DNA from: a virus
Strand: one strand, 5' to 3'
IMG/VR virus record: IMGVR_UViG_3300037541_000777
Location: 1 to 36,367 of that record
DNA: 36,367 nucleotides
Shown here: in pieces, positions 14,471-22,395 of the stretch
How positions within the stretch are numbered: position 1 is the stretch's first letter
Layout of the letters: the number at the start of each line of letters is the position of its first letter
Notes under the pieces: model-generated
What the model saw: the letters and a program-made list of their open reading frames with translations, nothing else
Told to the model about the DNA's origin: nothing
The model's database searches: none
Position numbers and translations under genes: made by a program

Positions 14471-14568
14471 GGGGAGCGGCGGAAGGCGCGGAAGGCGGCG
14501 GGGAGCAGGGCGAGGCCAAGGCCGGCGAGCAGGCCGGAGAGCCAGAGGATGAGGTCGGGGGAGATCAT
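14467..14568 (-). CDS. 33-residue membrane peptide gene
   Basis: A tiny gene with one membrane segment (LILWLSGLLAGLGLALLPAA) and a basic end (FRAFRRSP). Its ATG overlaps the stop of the upstream gene and its TGA overlaps the start of the downstream gene, both as ATGA. This double coupling is the main evidence that it is translated. Function unknown; a regulator of a membrane process or a host-excluding peptide are possibilities only. Confidence 0.55.
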   Translation of the reverse strand: MISPDLILWLSGLLAGLGLALLPAAFRAFRRSP

Positions 14569-14786
14569 GGGGTCGTGGCACGACGGGCGGCTTTGCGGTC
14601 GCGCTTGGCTTGGGCGGCAATGATGCGGTCGCGCTCGGCCGGGGTGAGCGCGCGGGGCAAAAGGTCGAGGGCCTTCTCCGCGGCGCGGATGGCCGAGGGG
14701 CGGGCGCCTTGGCTGGCGATGATCTCGGAGGCGGCGGCCACGGCGAGGAGGTTGATGACGGCGACGGATGGGTGATGGATTCGCAT
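14565..14786 (-). CDS. Hypothetical early protein
   Basis: A 73-residue helical protein with an alanine-rich N-terminal half (INLLAVAAASEIIASQG) and a basic C-terminal part (LTPAERDRIIAAQAKRDR). The ATG at 14786 is preferred; a TTG two codons upstream is possible. It ends in an ATGA overlap with the membrane peptide gene. No domain was recognised. Confidence 0.55.
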   Translation of the reverse strand: MRIHHPSVAVINLLAVAAASEIIASQGARPSAIRAAEKALDLLPRALTPAERDRIIAAQAKRDRKAARRATTP

Positions 14787-14797
14787 GGTCAAAAGGC

Positions 14798-15154
14798 TCA
14801 GGCGGCGGGCGGGAGGTTGGTGGCTTCGGCGAGCTCGTGATCGGCGGCGGCGCTGCGCCGGATGTGGCGGACGGCTTGCTCAACTGCCGGGAGATCGGCG
14901 GAGTTGAAGCCGTCGCGGGCGGCGTCTTCCAGGAGGCGGAGGGCCTCGAGGTCGGCTTGCTCGGCGGAATAGGCGAGGGCCGAGGCGGCGGTGCAGGCGG
15001 CGGCGCTGTCGGCCGCGATGTCCTGGGCGACGGTGAGGGCGGGGAGCGCGGCATAGTCGCGCAGGGCGCGGGCGGAGGCGGAGCGGCGGGCGAGCCAACG
15101 GTTTTGCTCGCGGATCAGGTGGCCGAGGGAGGGCCGGGGGGGCGCGGTGTGCAT
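14798..15154 (-). CDS. Hypothetical early helical protein
   Basis: A 118-residue, strongly helical, alanine-rich acidic protein (AQDIAADSAAACTAASALAY, then AEQADLEALRLLEDAARDG). No membrane helix, zinc pattern or DNA-binding motif is apparent. It is the second gene of the early operon after the regulator at 15194-15478. Function unknown. Confidence 0.55.
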   Translation of the reverse strand: MHTAPPRPSLGHLIREQNRWLARRSASARALRDYAALPALTVAQDIAADSAAACTAASALAYSAEQADLEALRLLEDAARDGFNSADLPAVEQAVRHIRRSAAADHELAEATNLPPAA

Positions 15155-15193
15155 AGGTGGGAAGAGCCGAGGGTGGCGGTGCGGGGGAAAAAC

Positions 15194-15478
15194 TTAGGCG
15201 GCGCGGCGGGCGCGGGCGCGGAGGGTGTCGAGCGCGGCGGGTAGGCCGATGTCCTCGGCGAGGGCGAGGAGCTCGGCACGCAAAGGGGCGTCGCTCGTGG
15301 GCCAGTGGCCGTCGCGCTTGAGCTTTTCCTCAATGGCGGCGCAGACGTAGGCGGACCAAAGGCCCTTCTCGCCGTCGGGCGATGCGACGGACTTGGCGAG
15401 AGTGAGCAGGTTAGCCGGGCCGGAAAAAGCTTCCTTGACGGCTCGGGAGGGTTTGGCGGGGGAGATCTCGGCGGGCAT
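15194..15478 (-). CDS. Leftward regulator of a divergent homologous pair (ribbon-helix-helix-like)
   Basis: A 94-residue protein and the first gene of the leftward early operon. Residues about 11-55 (VKEAFSGPANLLTLAKSVAS, then WSAYVCAAIEEKLKRD) are clearly homologous to the divergent plus-strand gene at 15569-15904. The order of a short strand, helix, turn and second helix resembles ribbon-helix-helix DNA-binding proteins, though no family signature is certain. A perfect palindrome begins five bases upstream of its start codon, so the gene is probably controlled by itself or by its partner. The start at 15478 is preferred; one upstream would place the palindrome inside the coding region. Confidence 0.65.
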   Translation of the reverse strand: MPAEISPAKPSRAVKEAFSGPANLLTLAKSVASPDGEKGLWSAYVCAAIEEKLKRDGHWPTSDAPLRAELLALAEDIGLPAALDTLRARARRAA

Positions 15479-15482
15479 GGTG

Positions 15483-15511
15483 GTATTGGTAGGATACTTT
15501 ACTACCAATAC
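15483..15511. promoter_or_regulatory. Palindromic operator of the divergent switch
   Basis: A perfect inverted repeat with 10-base arms (GTATTGGTAG and CTACCAATAC) and a 9-base spacer. It lies between the divergent regulators, in AT-rich sequence unlike the surrounding GC-rich DNA. An extra TGGTA half-site-like element abuts its left side. Position directly before the start of the leftward gene suggests repression by promoter occlusion. I did not find convincing -35/-10 boxes. Confidence 0.78.
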
Positions 15512-15568
15512 TCAAGAAAAAACATGGAATTTCTTTTCTACCGTAAAAATCCGGTTTAGGTTTGGCTT

Positions 15569-15904
15569 ATGGGTAGGCCGCGAAAACAGCCACAGGATAG
15601 AGTGAAAAAGGACGCTTTCAGCGGGCCGCGCTACTTGTTGGCGGCGGCGAAGCAGGCGGCGGGAGTGGCCGAGGGGAAAGATTTCTCCCCGTGGGTGGTG
15701 GCCGCGATCCGCGAAAAGTTGCAACGGGATGTGCCGGACTTAATCGCGAAGATGCGGGCCGAGATGCAGGCCGCGGCGGTGCGAGCTAATCCTTCGCCAG
15801 ACTGGGACGATCTCAAGACGGCCGAGGCGGCGCCGCCTACCGGCGCGGATCTCGGTTCGCAGGTGATCGCCGCCGCGCTAAAGAAGAAAACCGGCGGGCG
15901 ATGA
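15569..15904 (+). CDS. Rightward regulator of a divergent homologous pair (ribbon-helix-helix-like)
   Basis: A 111-residue protein, one of only two supported plus-strand genes. Residues about 12-52 (VKKDAFSGPRYLLAAAKQAA, then FSPWVVAAIREKLQRD) match the leftward regulator, including the AFSGP strand and the AI-x-EKL-x-RD helix. It has a basic N-terminus (GRPRKQPQDRVKK) and a longer C-terminal part. Placement opposite the early operon and on the integrase side suggests the lysogeny repressor, with the leftward paralogue in a Cro-like role; this is inference. The ATG has only a weak AGG upstream. Confidence 0.68.
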   Translation: MGRPRKQPQDRVKKDAFSGPRYLLAAAKQAAGVAEGKDFSPWVVAAIREKLQRDVPDLIAKMRAEMQAAAVRANPSPDWDDLKTAEAAPPTGADLGSQVIAAALKKKTGGR

Positions 15905-16025
15905 GCCGGTGTCGGGGCCAGAGCCGGGCGACTTTACGGAGGGAGCGGGTGCTCATGTAAGAGCAGAGAAGGCCGACGAGTTGCAAGAGCTCGGCTTCGC
16001 GTGGGGTGAGCTTGGTGAAGGGCAT
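15837..16025 (-). CDS. Possible small LuxR/GerE-like helix-turn-helix fragment
   Basis: A 62-residue reading frame starting FTKLTPREAELLQLVGLL, which resembles the first helix of a LuxR-type DNA-binding domain. The rest (basic, Arg-rich) does not continue the pattern convincingly. Its last 68 bases run antisense over the end of the plus-strand regulator. It may be a remnant of a regulator or a chance frame in GC-rich DNA. Confidence 0.33.
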   Translation of the reverse strand: MPFTKLTPREAELLQLVGLLCSYMSTRSLRKVARLWPRHRLIARRFSSLARRRSPANRDPRR

Positions 16026-16089
16026 AGCAAGAGATACGCGCGCGCCCGGCTAAACTCGCCACAACGAGAAGGATGTGGTGCAATGGGGC

Positions 16090-16518
16090 ATGAAGCTATT
16101 TTTCACGATCTTCGGGGCGATCTTGGCGGCGGCGGCGGTGGTGTGGGGCGTGATGTCCTGGTCGAAGAGCGCGGATCGGGACAAAGAGCGCGCCCGCGCG
16201 GCGGCGGTGCATCTCGCAAAATCGGCGAAGATGTTAAAAGAGCTCGTCGAAGAAAACAGCGGGAAACTACCCGTGGGCGACATCTGGGAAAAATCGAGCC
16301 TCGACGCGCCGGCACACTTTGCCGCGACGATCTCAGGGGGGTGGCCGAGCGACGGGCCCGGGAGGTGGGGCGTGCGGATCGATTTCTTTTCCTCCTATGG
16401 TACGGCCGTCGAAACCGCAAAGGCCGGCGGAGATCCGCGGAGCGTGGCGTGGGCCGATGAGATGGCCAAGCGGTTGGCCGCGGCGGCGGCGAGAATCGAC
16501 GGCAAGCCTAGCCCGTAG
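16090..16518 (+). CDS. Membrane-anchored hypothetical protein
   Basis: A 142-residue protein with one N-terminal membrane helix (FFTIFGAILAAAAVVWGVMSW) followed by a charged, helical region (SADRDKERARAAAVHLAKSA) and a mixed C-terminal domain with GRWGVRIDFFSSYGTA. It likely projects from the membrane. GTG codons at 16075 and 16078 could also start it; AAGGA lies just upstream of these. It is convergent with the integrase and overlaps its end by 11 bases. Expression from the rightward promoter region suggests a lysogenic or superinfection-exclusion function, unproven. Confidence 0.6.
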   Translation: MKLFFTIFGAILAAAAVVWGVMSWSKSADRDKERARAAAVHLAKSAKMLKELVEENSGKLPVGDIWEKSSLDAPAHFAATISGGWPSDGPGRWGVRIDFFSSYGTAVETAKAGGDPRSVAWADEMAKRLAAAAARIDGKPSP

Positions 16519-17644
16519 TGCCGGAAAGACTACGGGCGCGGGCGGCGAGCACGGTGAAGAGCGCGGTGCCAGGTGCGGCGAGCTCAGGCGGCCGGAGCGC
16601 GTGGTAGGCGGTGGCCATGGCGTGGTCGACCTGCGTGCGGTCGAGGGTGAGTTGGCCGCGATAAACTTGATGGAGAAGCGTCGGGCGGCCCTCGTGCCCC
16701 AGCCACTCGGAGACGCGGCCGGCGTCGCGGGTGTAGGTGATGAGGTAGCTCGCGGCGGTGTGGCGGAAACAATCGTGGGGCCACGAGCTGAGGCCGGCGG
16801 CGTGCGCTGCGCGCTCGCGGAGGACGCGGGCGGTGACGGGCGAGACGTGGCGCGCGCCATCGATGCCAGGCGTGAGCCAAAGCCAGAGCGTGGCGGGGAG
16901 ATTCTCGAGCAGGCGGGTTTTGCCCGTTTTGGAAATCTCGGCGGGGATGCGGATGAAGCGGCCGGCGAGGTTGATGTGCTCCCAACGGAGCCAGGGCTTG
17001 TCGCGGCCGGCGATCTCTTCGGGCCGGATGCCGGCAAAAAGCATGAGCGCGCACGCGGAGCGGCCGGGGCCGGCGTCGGCGAGGATGGCGGCGGCGTGGG
17101 CGGGCGTAAGGATCATGCGCTCAGACTCGGCGCCGCGCACGGCAAAGGCGTCGAGGCCCAGCGTGGCGTCGGCGCTCACGAGCGGCGGATCTTCGGCAAT
17201 GGCCCAACGCCAGAGCGCGCGGGCGGAGCGGATGATCGAGACGCGGGACGCATCGCCCACGGAGAGCTCGTTGACCCATCGGGCGAAGCGGCCGCGGGTG
17301 ATCTCGTCGATGGGTTGGTCGCCGAAGTCGCGGGCGATGGGCGCGAGGAAATTTTCATACCACTCGAGGGTCGCGTTGCGAATCGGTTTGCCGCGGCGGG
17401 TTTTCTTGCGGGTGCGGCTCAGGAGGAAACGATCGACCGCGACCGCCACGGGCGTGCGCTCGAGGGCGCGCTTGCCGTCGAGGGCAATGGTCGCCGCCTG
17501 GACAAGCGAGATGCCGGAGCCGGCGAGCAGTTGCAAAGCGCGGCGGGCGTCGTGCCGCTCGGCGGTCGTGATGCGGAGGCGCGTGCGCTCGGTCTCGATG
17601 TAGCGGGAAGGCGCGGCCGGAGGGATCGAGGAGGGCGAGGGCAT
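16508..17644 (-). CDS. int: Tyrosine-type site-specific integrase
   Basis: Catalyses recombination between phage attP and host attB. The 378-residue protein has an N-terminal core-binding domain (about 60-150) and a catalytic domain with the expected residues: R207 in LMLFAGIRPEE, a lysine in EISKTGKT (about 239-242), H290 and R294 in PHDCFRHTAAS, H317 in EWLGHEG, and nucleophile Y328 in LLHQVYRG. The start lies only 16 bases after the 3' end of a complete tRNA-Arg gene on the same strand, a classic arrangement for an integrase beside a tRNA attachment site. A run of T (17652-17658 on the coding strand) lies between them. No Shine-Dalgarno sequence was found. Confidence 0.95.
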   Translation of the reverse strand: MPSPSSIPPAAPSRYIETERTRLRITTAERHDARRALQLLAGSGISLVQAATIALDGKRALERTPVAVAVDRFLLSRTRKKTRRGKPIRNATLEWYENFLAPIARDFGDQPIDEITRGRFARWVNELSVGDASRVSIIRSARALWRWAIAEDPPLVSADATLGLDAFAVRGAESERMILTPAHAAAILADAGPGRSACALMLFAGIRPEEIAGRDKPWLRWEHINLAGRFIRIPAEISKTGKTRLLENLPATLWLWLTPGIDGARHVSPVTARVLRERAAHAAGLSSWPHDCFRHTAASYLITYTRDAGRVSEWLGHEGRPTLLHQVYRGQLTLDRTQVDHAMATAYHALRPPELAAPGTALFTVLAARARSLSGTTG

Positions 17645-17660
17645 GGCGCGGAAAAAAAGT

Positions 17661-17735
17661 TGGTGCCCGCGGAGGGAATCGAACCCCCAATTTCACGTTC
17701 GAAGCGTGATGTGATAGCCTTTCCACCACGCGGGC
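17661..17735 (-). tRNA. tRNA-Arg (anticodon TCG)
   Basis: A full cloverleaf can be folded: acceptor GCCCGCG with CGCGGGC, a 4-bp D stem (GTGG/TCAC), anticodon stem TCACG/CGTGA with loop CTTCGAA, a 4-base variable loop, T stem GGGGG/CCCTC around TTCGATT, then A and an encoded CCA. All stems pair (one G-T pair in the T stem, one in the D stem). It would read CGA codons. It sits directly upstream of the integrase in the same orientation, so it is both a probable functional tRNA and the likely attachment locus. Confidence 0.95.
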
Positions 17736-18119
17736 CGCGTCTTTGATTCGGGCCAAGGGTTTGGCGAAGTCAAACGCCTAATGCCCGGGGAAAAGTGACA
17801 AGAAAACGGAGGCCGAAAAACGTAAGTGGCCAGCGGAAAAAATCGACTACGCCGCGCAAATCATTTTCCAAAAGCAAGATGCGCGAGAACTTGGCACGCA
17901 ATCCCACGGCGCGGGCTCGTGACTTCGAATCAGAGGTTGCGGCGATGATTTGCAACGACTTAACCCCTCCCCCCTTGCTCATTTTTGCGCTCATGCGCGT
18001 TGCAGCAACCTAACGGTCTCGGCGGATTTTCGCCTATACTTTTGACCCGCCCCCCCCGTCGGGGTCTAAAAGGCTCAAAAATGCAGGAAAAACGAGGTTT
18101 TTGCCCGGTTTTGGGGCGC
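17736..18119. other. Non-coding region between J-like gene and tRNA; attP candidate
   Basis: A 384-base stretch with no credible gene. It is less GC-rich than its surroundings and holds scattered A-tracts (for example around 17840 and 17868), a C-rich run near 18050, and a weak hairpin (18088-18102). With the adjacent tRNA and integrase it probably contains the arms of attP, where integrase and bending proteins bind. I could not define a core sequence. Confidence 0.6.
18088..18102 (-). terminator. Weak terminator-like hairpin after the J-like gene
   Basis: AAAAAC, three bases, GTTTTT form a small AT-rich inverted repeat just downstream (minus strand) of the J-like stop. It could end the late transcript, but the stem is weak and lacks GC pairs. 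Confidence 0.35.
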
Positions 18120-21100
18120 TCAGTCTAGGAAGTGAAAGGTGAAGCGCCGGGCGCCCGCGGTGATCGTGCCGCCGGCTGGGTCGAAGACCTTGAAGACCGA
18201 ATTGTTGGCGTCGTTGCCGGCGGCGCTGTAATCGTGGAAGATGTCCACGTCGCCGGCGGGATCTACACACTGGGCGAGGATGTAATCTTGGACCGCCCCA
18301 AGCGCGTGGTTGAACGTGAAGGAAACCGCCGCGGCGCCTAATGTTTCAACGTGCGAAACGCGACGGATGCCGAGGTTGCCTTGCGCTCCGCTCTTGGTGC
18401 TTGCGCCGGTGCCGCCGTCGGCAAGGGCGAGGTCGGTGATGCCCGCGATCGTGCCGCCGGTGATGGCCACGGCGGTGGCGTTTTGCTGCGTCATGCTGCC
18501 AGCAGCCAAACCCAAAACCGTGTTGAGGTTTACCCCAGGCGTTGCCCACCCGCTTTTCACCCCCGTCGCGTTGACGCTGCGGACGCGGAAGTATTGAGCG
18601 GCGAGGGTGTCGCTATAAACGAAGGTCCTCGTCTCGGTGGTGTTGCGCTTGCTCGACGGCCATTGGAGATCGGCGTCGGCGTCGGTGTCGGAGGTATGCA
18701 ACACCCAATCATAGGAGACCACATCCTTCTCGGTTGGCGCAGTCCAGGAGATCAAACACCCGAACCGTTGCACGCCAAAGGCGAACGATGGCGGGACGAT
18801 CGCGCCGCTCGCCGATGAGCTTGCGGTGACACTGGTGGGCGAGGAAGCCGTTGCCTTGTTCGGAGCCGCGAAAGGCGAGCCCGTCGCGTCCACGATGCCA
18901 GAGCCCACGCCAAAGGCGGAAAACGCTTGCACGGCGACCTCGTAGCTCACGCCGGGGCTGAGGTCGTCGATGTCGCTTGTGCTGCCGCCGGTGCTGCGTT
19001 GGTCGGCGACGATCCACCCCGTCGCGCCGCTCTTGCGATAGAGCAGGTTGAGCACATAGCCGCCGGTCGGCATCGCGGGCACGTTAATCACGAGTTTCGA
19101 GAAGACGGTGCCGTCGCCGCTCAGGTAGGTCGTGGAAGAACTTAGCGTAGGCGCGGCGGGGTTGCTGGGTGGGGTCGTGCTCAGACCTTGCACGTCAACC
19201 CATGCCAAGCCGCTCCAACGATAAAGCCGGTTGGCGTCGTCGGTATCGACCCAGAGATCGCCGACGGCCGTAGCGGTGGGCGCGCTGGTTTGGTAGAAGG
19301 TCACGATCTTGCCGTCGGCCGTAGCTTGGGCGTTGCCGGCGTTGGTGAGCGCGGTGGCGATGCCGGTGTCGCGGATGGCGACCCACGCCGAGCCGCTCCA
19401 TCGGTATAGAGTGTTGCTGTCGTCGCTATCGACCCAAAGATCGCCGACGCCCTCGGCCGTGGGCGCGCTCGTTTGCACGAAGGTCACGACCTTGCCGTCG
19501 GCGGTGGCTTGGGCGTCGGCGGCGTCGGAGATCGCCGTGGCGGCGGCGGATGCGGCGGCGGCGATGTCGGCGGCGATGGATGGATCGAGGGAGCCGGCCG
19601 ACACGGTGCCAGGCGTGGCGGTTGCGGTGGCGCTAAAGGCGCCGGCGTTTTCGCTGCGGTCGATGGCGCGGACGCGGTAGTCGTAGGCCGTGCCGATCGT
19701 CACGTCGACATCAACGAAGCGCGAGGCGCGGACCTCGGCGAGCTTTGCCCAGGTGCCGGAGCCGGCCGGTGCGCGTTGCACTTCGTATTCGCCGAGATCG
19801 GCCTCGGTGCTGTCAGGCCAATCGAGCGAGACGGCTTTGCCCGTGCCAGTGACGGCGGTGAGGCTTGCAACGCCGGCGGGGCCGGACAGATCGCCGGCGG
19901 CGGTGAGGTTGACCGTTACCCATGAGGACGGCACGGCGAGGTTGTTTTCGCTGCGCACGCGGAAATTGTAAGCGGTGCCGATGACGACCGCGCCGATGAA
20001 TTCGCGCACGGCATCGCCTCGCACCGTTGACCACGGCCGCCAGTCGGCACTCGCGGCCGGCTTAAACTCGATCCGGATGACGCCGCCTTGCGTCACGTTG
20101 ATGTCGGCCGGGGCGGTCCAGTCCAGGCGCACGCGGGGCACCACGCTCCCATCGGCTTGGAGATCGGTGGTGGTCGCGCCGCTCGTGGCGGTGAGGCTCG
20201 TGGGCGCGGCGACGGTAAACGGATCGGGCAACGTGGTATTGGGCGCGAGATCCACGATCGTTTCTTCGCCGTTGGCCCAATCCCACACGCCGGCCGCCGT
20301 CTCTTGGAGCTCGAGCGCGATGCCGAGCGTGAGGTTGTCGCCCTCGCCCACGAGGCGGAAATCCCACGAGATGACGGAGAACTGTTTGGCGGTCCATCCC
20401 AACGTCGCCCGCGTGATCTCGACCACATCGCCGGGCATGCATTGCATGGCCTTGAGCATGTAGATCCCGCCGCACGTGATCTGTTGGCGGCCGCGCTCGA
20501 GCTCGATCTTGGCGAGGCGCTGCGCCGTGGCGGGCGAGGTCGTGAAATTGAACTGCACATCGCGGTCGAGCCAGATGCCGCCATCGGCGGCCTTGTAAGT
20601 CGTGTTGGCGATGGGTGGGAAATCGGCGGCGGCCCAGTTGGTCGTCGGGCTGATGTAGATGCCGCGCACGCGGTTGAAGGTATCGCGCCGCGATTGGCGC
20701 GGTTGCACGGTGAAGCCGCCGCAAAGATCGGCATCGGTGAGCGAGAGCGTGGGCGTGCGGTGGGCGCCGGCGCGCACGGTCCACGTGCCGCCCGTGTCCA
20801 CGATGTGGCCGGCCATCGCGCCCGCGAGGTCGAGGAGGACGGCGTCGGGATCTTGGTCGGCGTTGATCGTGCCGTTGCACGTGTAGCGGTCCTCGGTGCC
20901 GCTCGGGTTGAGCGTGATGTTTTCGTCGCAGATATTGGCGGCCTCGATGAGATCGGCCGAGCGGATGCGGGCGCGGGCGACGCCCTTGCCGAAGGTGGAG
21001 TCTTCCAGGTAATCGGCGGCGCAGAGGGCCGCGTTGGCCGACCACACGGTGGTTGAGGTGCGCGGGTCGAAGACCTTTTTGCCCTTCACCATGCAGCGCA

Positions 21101-21695
21101 CGTTTGGGAGGCCGTTGGGGAATTTCTCGGCGGAGTAGGTGAGGCGGATGTAAAGGTAGGCGATGCCGCGGAGCCGGTGGGCGGAGGTCCACACGGCGGG
21201 CGCATCGGCGTTGAGCGAGGCCTCGACGCTTTGCGTGGAAGTGCCGGTGAATTTGCCCATGTGCACGAGGCCGGAATAAAAGCCGGTCGCATCGCCGGAG
21301 CCGTTAAACGGCACGACCTCGTCGCCGAAGTAGATGTCGCCCAGCTCTTCGACCTCGTGGCCGGCCATGGCAATAATCAGGTGCAATTGCTGATTGTTCG
21401 CGCCGGTGGTGTGGATAAAAACGAGCGTGCCAGAGACGAGGACTTGGCCGTAGATGAGCCGGCGCGGGGCGATGGGGTCGCGGGTCATGAGGTTGCGCCC
21501 CTGGTCGATGCTGCCGGTGGAGAGTTGCCGGCGGAGCTTGGCGCTTTGCGCGGAGGAGTAGGCGATCGAGGCGGCGGCGGCGAGCCCGTAGAAAATCGCC
21601 GCTTGCACGCCGGCCACGGTGACGGAGATGCCGGTGGCGATCGTAAAATAAGCGCCGACGATCTTGGCGACGGCGAGGGGGACGAGTTGAGGCAT
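18120..21695 (-). CDS. Host specificity / tail tip protein (lambda J-like)
   Basis: The longest gene of the window, 1191 residues. The central tail-tip fibre protein contacts the receptor. The N-terminus has a hydrophobic region (VGAYFTIATGISVTVAGVQA) followed by a J-like section (APRRLIYGQVLVSGTLVFI, ELGDIYFGDEVV, PNVRCMVKGKKVFDP). Fibronectin type III-like domains follow at about 490-690 (VRLDWTAPADINV, VSLDWPDSTEADLGEYEVQR). Two tandem repeats around 730-850 share VGDLWVD(S/T)DD and LYRWSG-x-AWV. The C-terminal 200 residues are the expected variable receptor region. It lies at the end of the tail module as in lambda-like phages. The start at 21695 lacks a Shine-Dalgarno sequence. Confidence 0.9.
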   Translation of the reverse strand: MPQLVPLAVAKIVGAYFTIATGISVTVAGVQAAIFYGLAAAASIAYSSAQSAKLRRQLSTGSIDQGRNLMTRDPIAPRRLIYGQVLVSGTLVFIHTTGANNQQLHLIIAMAGHEVEELGDIYFGDEVVPFNGSGDATGFYSGLVHMGKFTGTSTQSVEASLNADAPAVWTSAHRLRGIAYLYIRLTYSAEKFPNGLPNVRCMVKGKKVFDPRTSTTVWSANAALCAADYLEDSTFGKGVARARIRSADLIEAANICDENITLNPSGTEDRYTCNGTINADQDPDAVLLDLAGAMAGHIVDTGGTWTVRAGAHRTPTLSLTDADLCGGFTVQPRQSRRDTFNRVRGIYISPTTNWAAADFPPIANTTYKAADGGIWLDRDVQFNFTTSPATAQRLAKIELERGRQQITCGGIYMLKAMQCMPGDVVEITRATLGWTAKQFSVISWDFRLVGEGDNLTLGIALELQETAAGVWDWANGEETIVDLAPNTTLPDPFTVAAPTSLTATSGATTTDLQADGSVVPRVRLDWTAPADINVTQGGVIRIEFKPAASADWRPWSTVRGDAVREFIGAVVIGTAYNFRVRSENNLAVPSSWVTVNLTAAGDLSGPAGVASLTAVTGTGKAVSLDWPDSTEADLGEYEVQRAPAGSGTWAKLAEVRASRFVDVDVTIGTAYDYRVRAIDRSENAGAFSATATATPGTVSAGSLDPSIAADIAAAASAAATAISDAADAQATADGKVVTFVQTSAPTAEGVGDLWVDSDDSNTLYRWSGSAWVAIRDTGIATALTNAGNAQATADGKIVTFYQTSAPTATAVGDLWVDTDDANRLYRWSGLAWVDVQGLSTTPPSNPAAPTLSSSTTYLSGDGTVFSKLVINVPAMPTGGYVLNLLYRKSGATGWIVADQRSTGGSTSDIDDLSPGVSYEVAVQAFSAFGVGSGIVDATGSPFAAPNKATASSPTSVTASSSASGAIVPPSFAFGVQRFGCLISWTAPTEKDVVSYDWVLHTSDTDADADLQWPSSKRNTTETRTFVYSDTLAAQYFRVRSVNATGVKSGWATPGVNLNTVLGLAAGSMTQQNATAVAITGGTIAGITDLALADGGTGASTKSGAQGNLGIRRVSHVETLGAAAVSFTFNHALGAVQDYILAQCVDPAGDVDIFHDYSAAGNDANNSVFKVFDPAGGTITAGARRFTFHFLD

Positions 21696-21713
21696 GGCGG
21701 GAGCGGGGAGAGG

Positions 21714-22394
21714 TTAAATCGAGAGGGTGGCTTGCGCGGTCTCGCGGGCGATGCGGGCCATCGCGGCGGCGTAGTAGTCGGCGTCGAGTTCGGAGGCCGT
21801 GAGGTGGGCGCCGAAGTAGTGGCAGGCGATCGCGTGCGAGCCGCTGCCGAGGTGGGTGTCGAGGATGCGCTGACCGGGCTTGGCGTATCGCTCCAAAAGC
21901 CAAGTGTAGCGTTCGACCGGCTTTTGCGTGGGGTGGATTTTGTTCTTTTCAGCCAATACAGAGCGGCGAAACATTTTTGCAGGCGTTTGCAGGCTTATCC
22001 ACGCATACTCACACATGCTGAGGCTAAAATCTTCCGGCTGAATTTTATCCCAGATGATAAAACCCTGAGAAGGATGCAGCGGAAAATAATTGCCGCCCCA
22101 GATAATTTGTTGACGGCTCACTCGGCGCAATTCGGCGAAGTATTCCAACGAAGGAATATCCGAGTCCCATGGCTTTCGATCATGCAATTGACGCACCGGA
22201 TTTGATGCAATGCCGATGCCGTAGGGCGGGTCGACAATTGCCAGGTCGAAGTGTTTGTCGGGAAACTCGCGCATGAGATCCATGCAATCGGCGTGCCGGA
22301 GATCGAGCGTGCCGGGCGTGGCGGCGAGGGGCTCGGCGGGCGCGACCTCGGCGGCGGACTCGGCTTCGAGGATGAGCTCGGGGGCGGCGCTCAT
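21714..22394 (-). CDS. DNA adenine methyltransferase (beta-class order)
   Basis: Transfers a methyl group from S-adenosylmethionine to DNA. The 226-residue protein has the catalytic DPPYGIG motif at about 55-61 and, farther on, KIHPTQKPVE and the cofactor-binding ILDTHLGSGSHAIA (about 177-190). The order catalytic-then-cofactor motif is that of beta-class enzymes; DPPY favours N6-adenine methylation. The first 28 residues are an acidic Ala/Glu-rich extension. The middle of the gene (about 21930-22230) is clearly less GC-rich than its neighbours, suggesting acquisition. It may protect phage DNA from restriction. It lies between tail genes, an unusual place. A longer reading beyond 22394 runs into the next gene. 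Confidence 0.88.
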   Translation of the reverse strand: MSAAPELILEAESAAEVAPAEPLAATPGTLDLRHADCMDLMREFPDKHFDLAIVDPPYGIGIASNPVRQLHDRKPWDSDIPSLEYFAELRRVSRQQIIWGGNYFPLHPSQGFIIWDKIQPEDFSLSMCEYAWISLQTPAKMFRRSVLAEKNKIHPTQKPVERYTWLLERYAKPGQRILDTHLGSGSHAIACHYFGAHLTASELDADYYAAAMARIARETAQATLSI

Positions 22395-22395
22395 G

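Noticed and set aside
15479-15568. Specific -35 and -10 promoter boxes in the divergent gap
   Set aside because: Several weak matches exist (for example TTGAGT and TAAAGT on the minus strand), but none had both good boxes and spacing.
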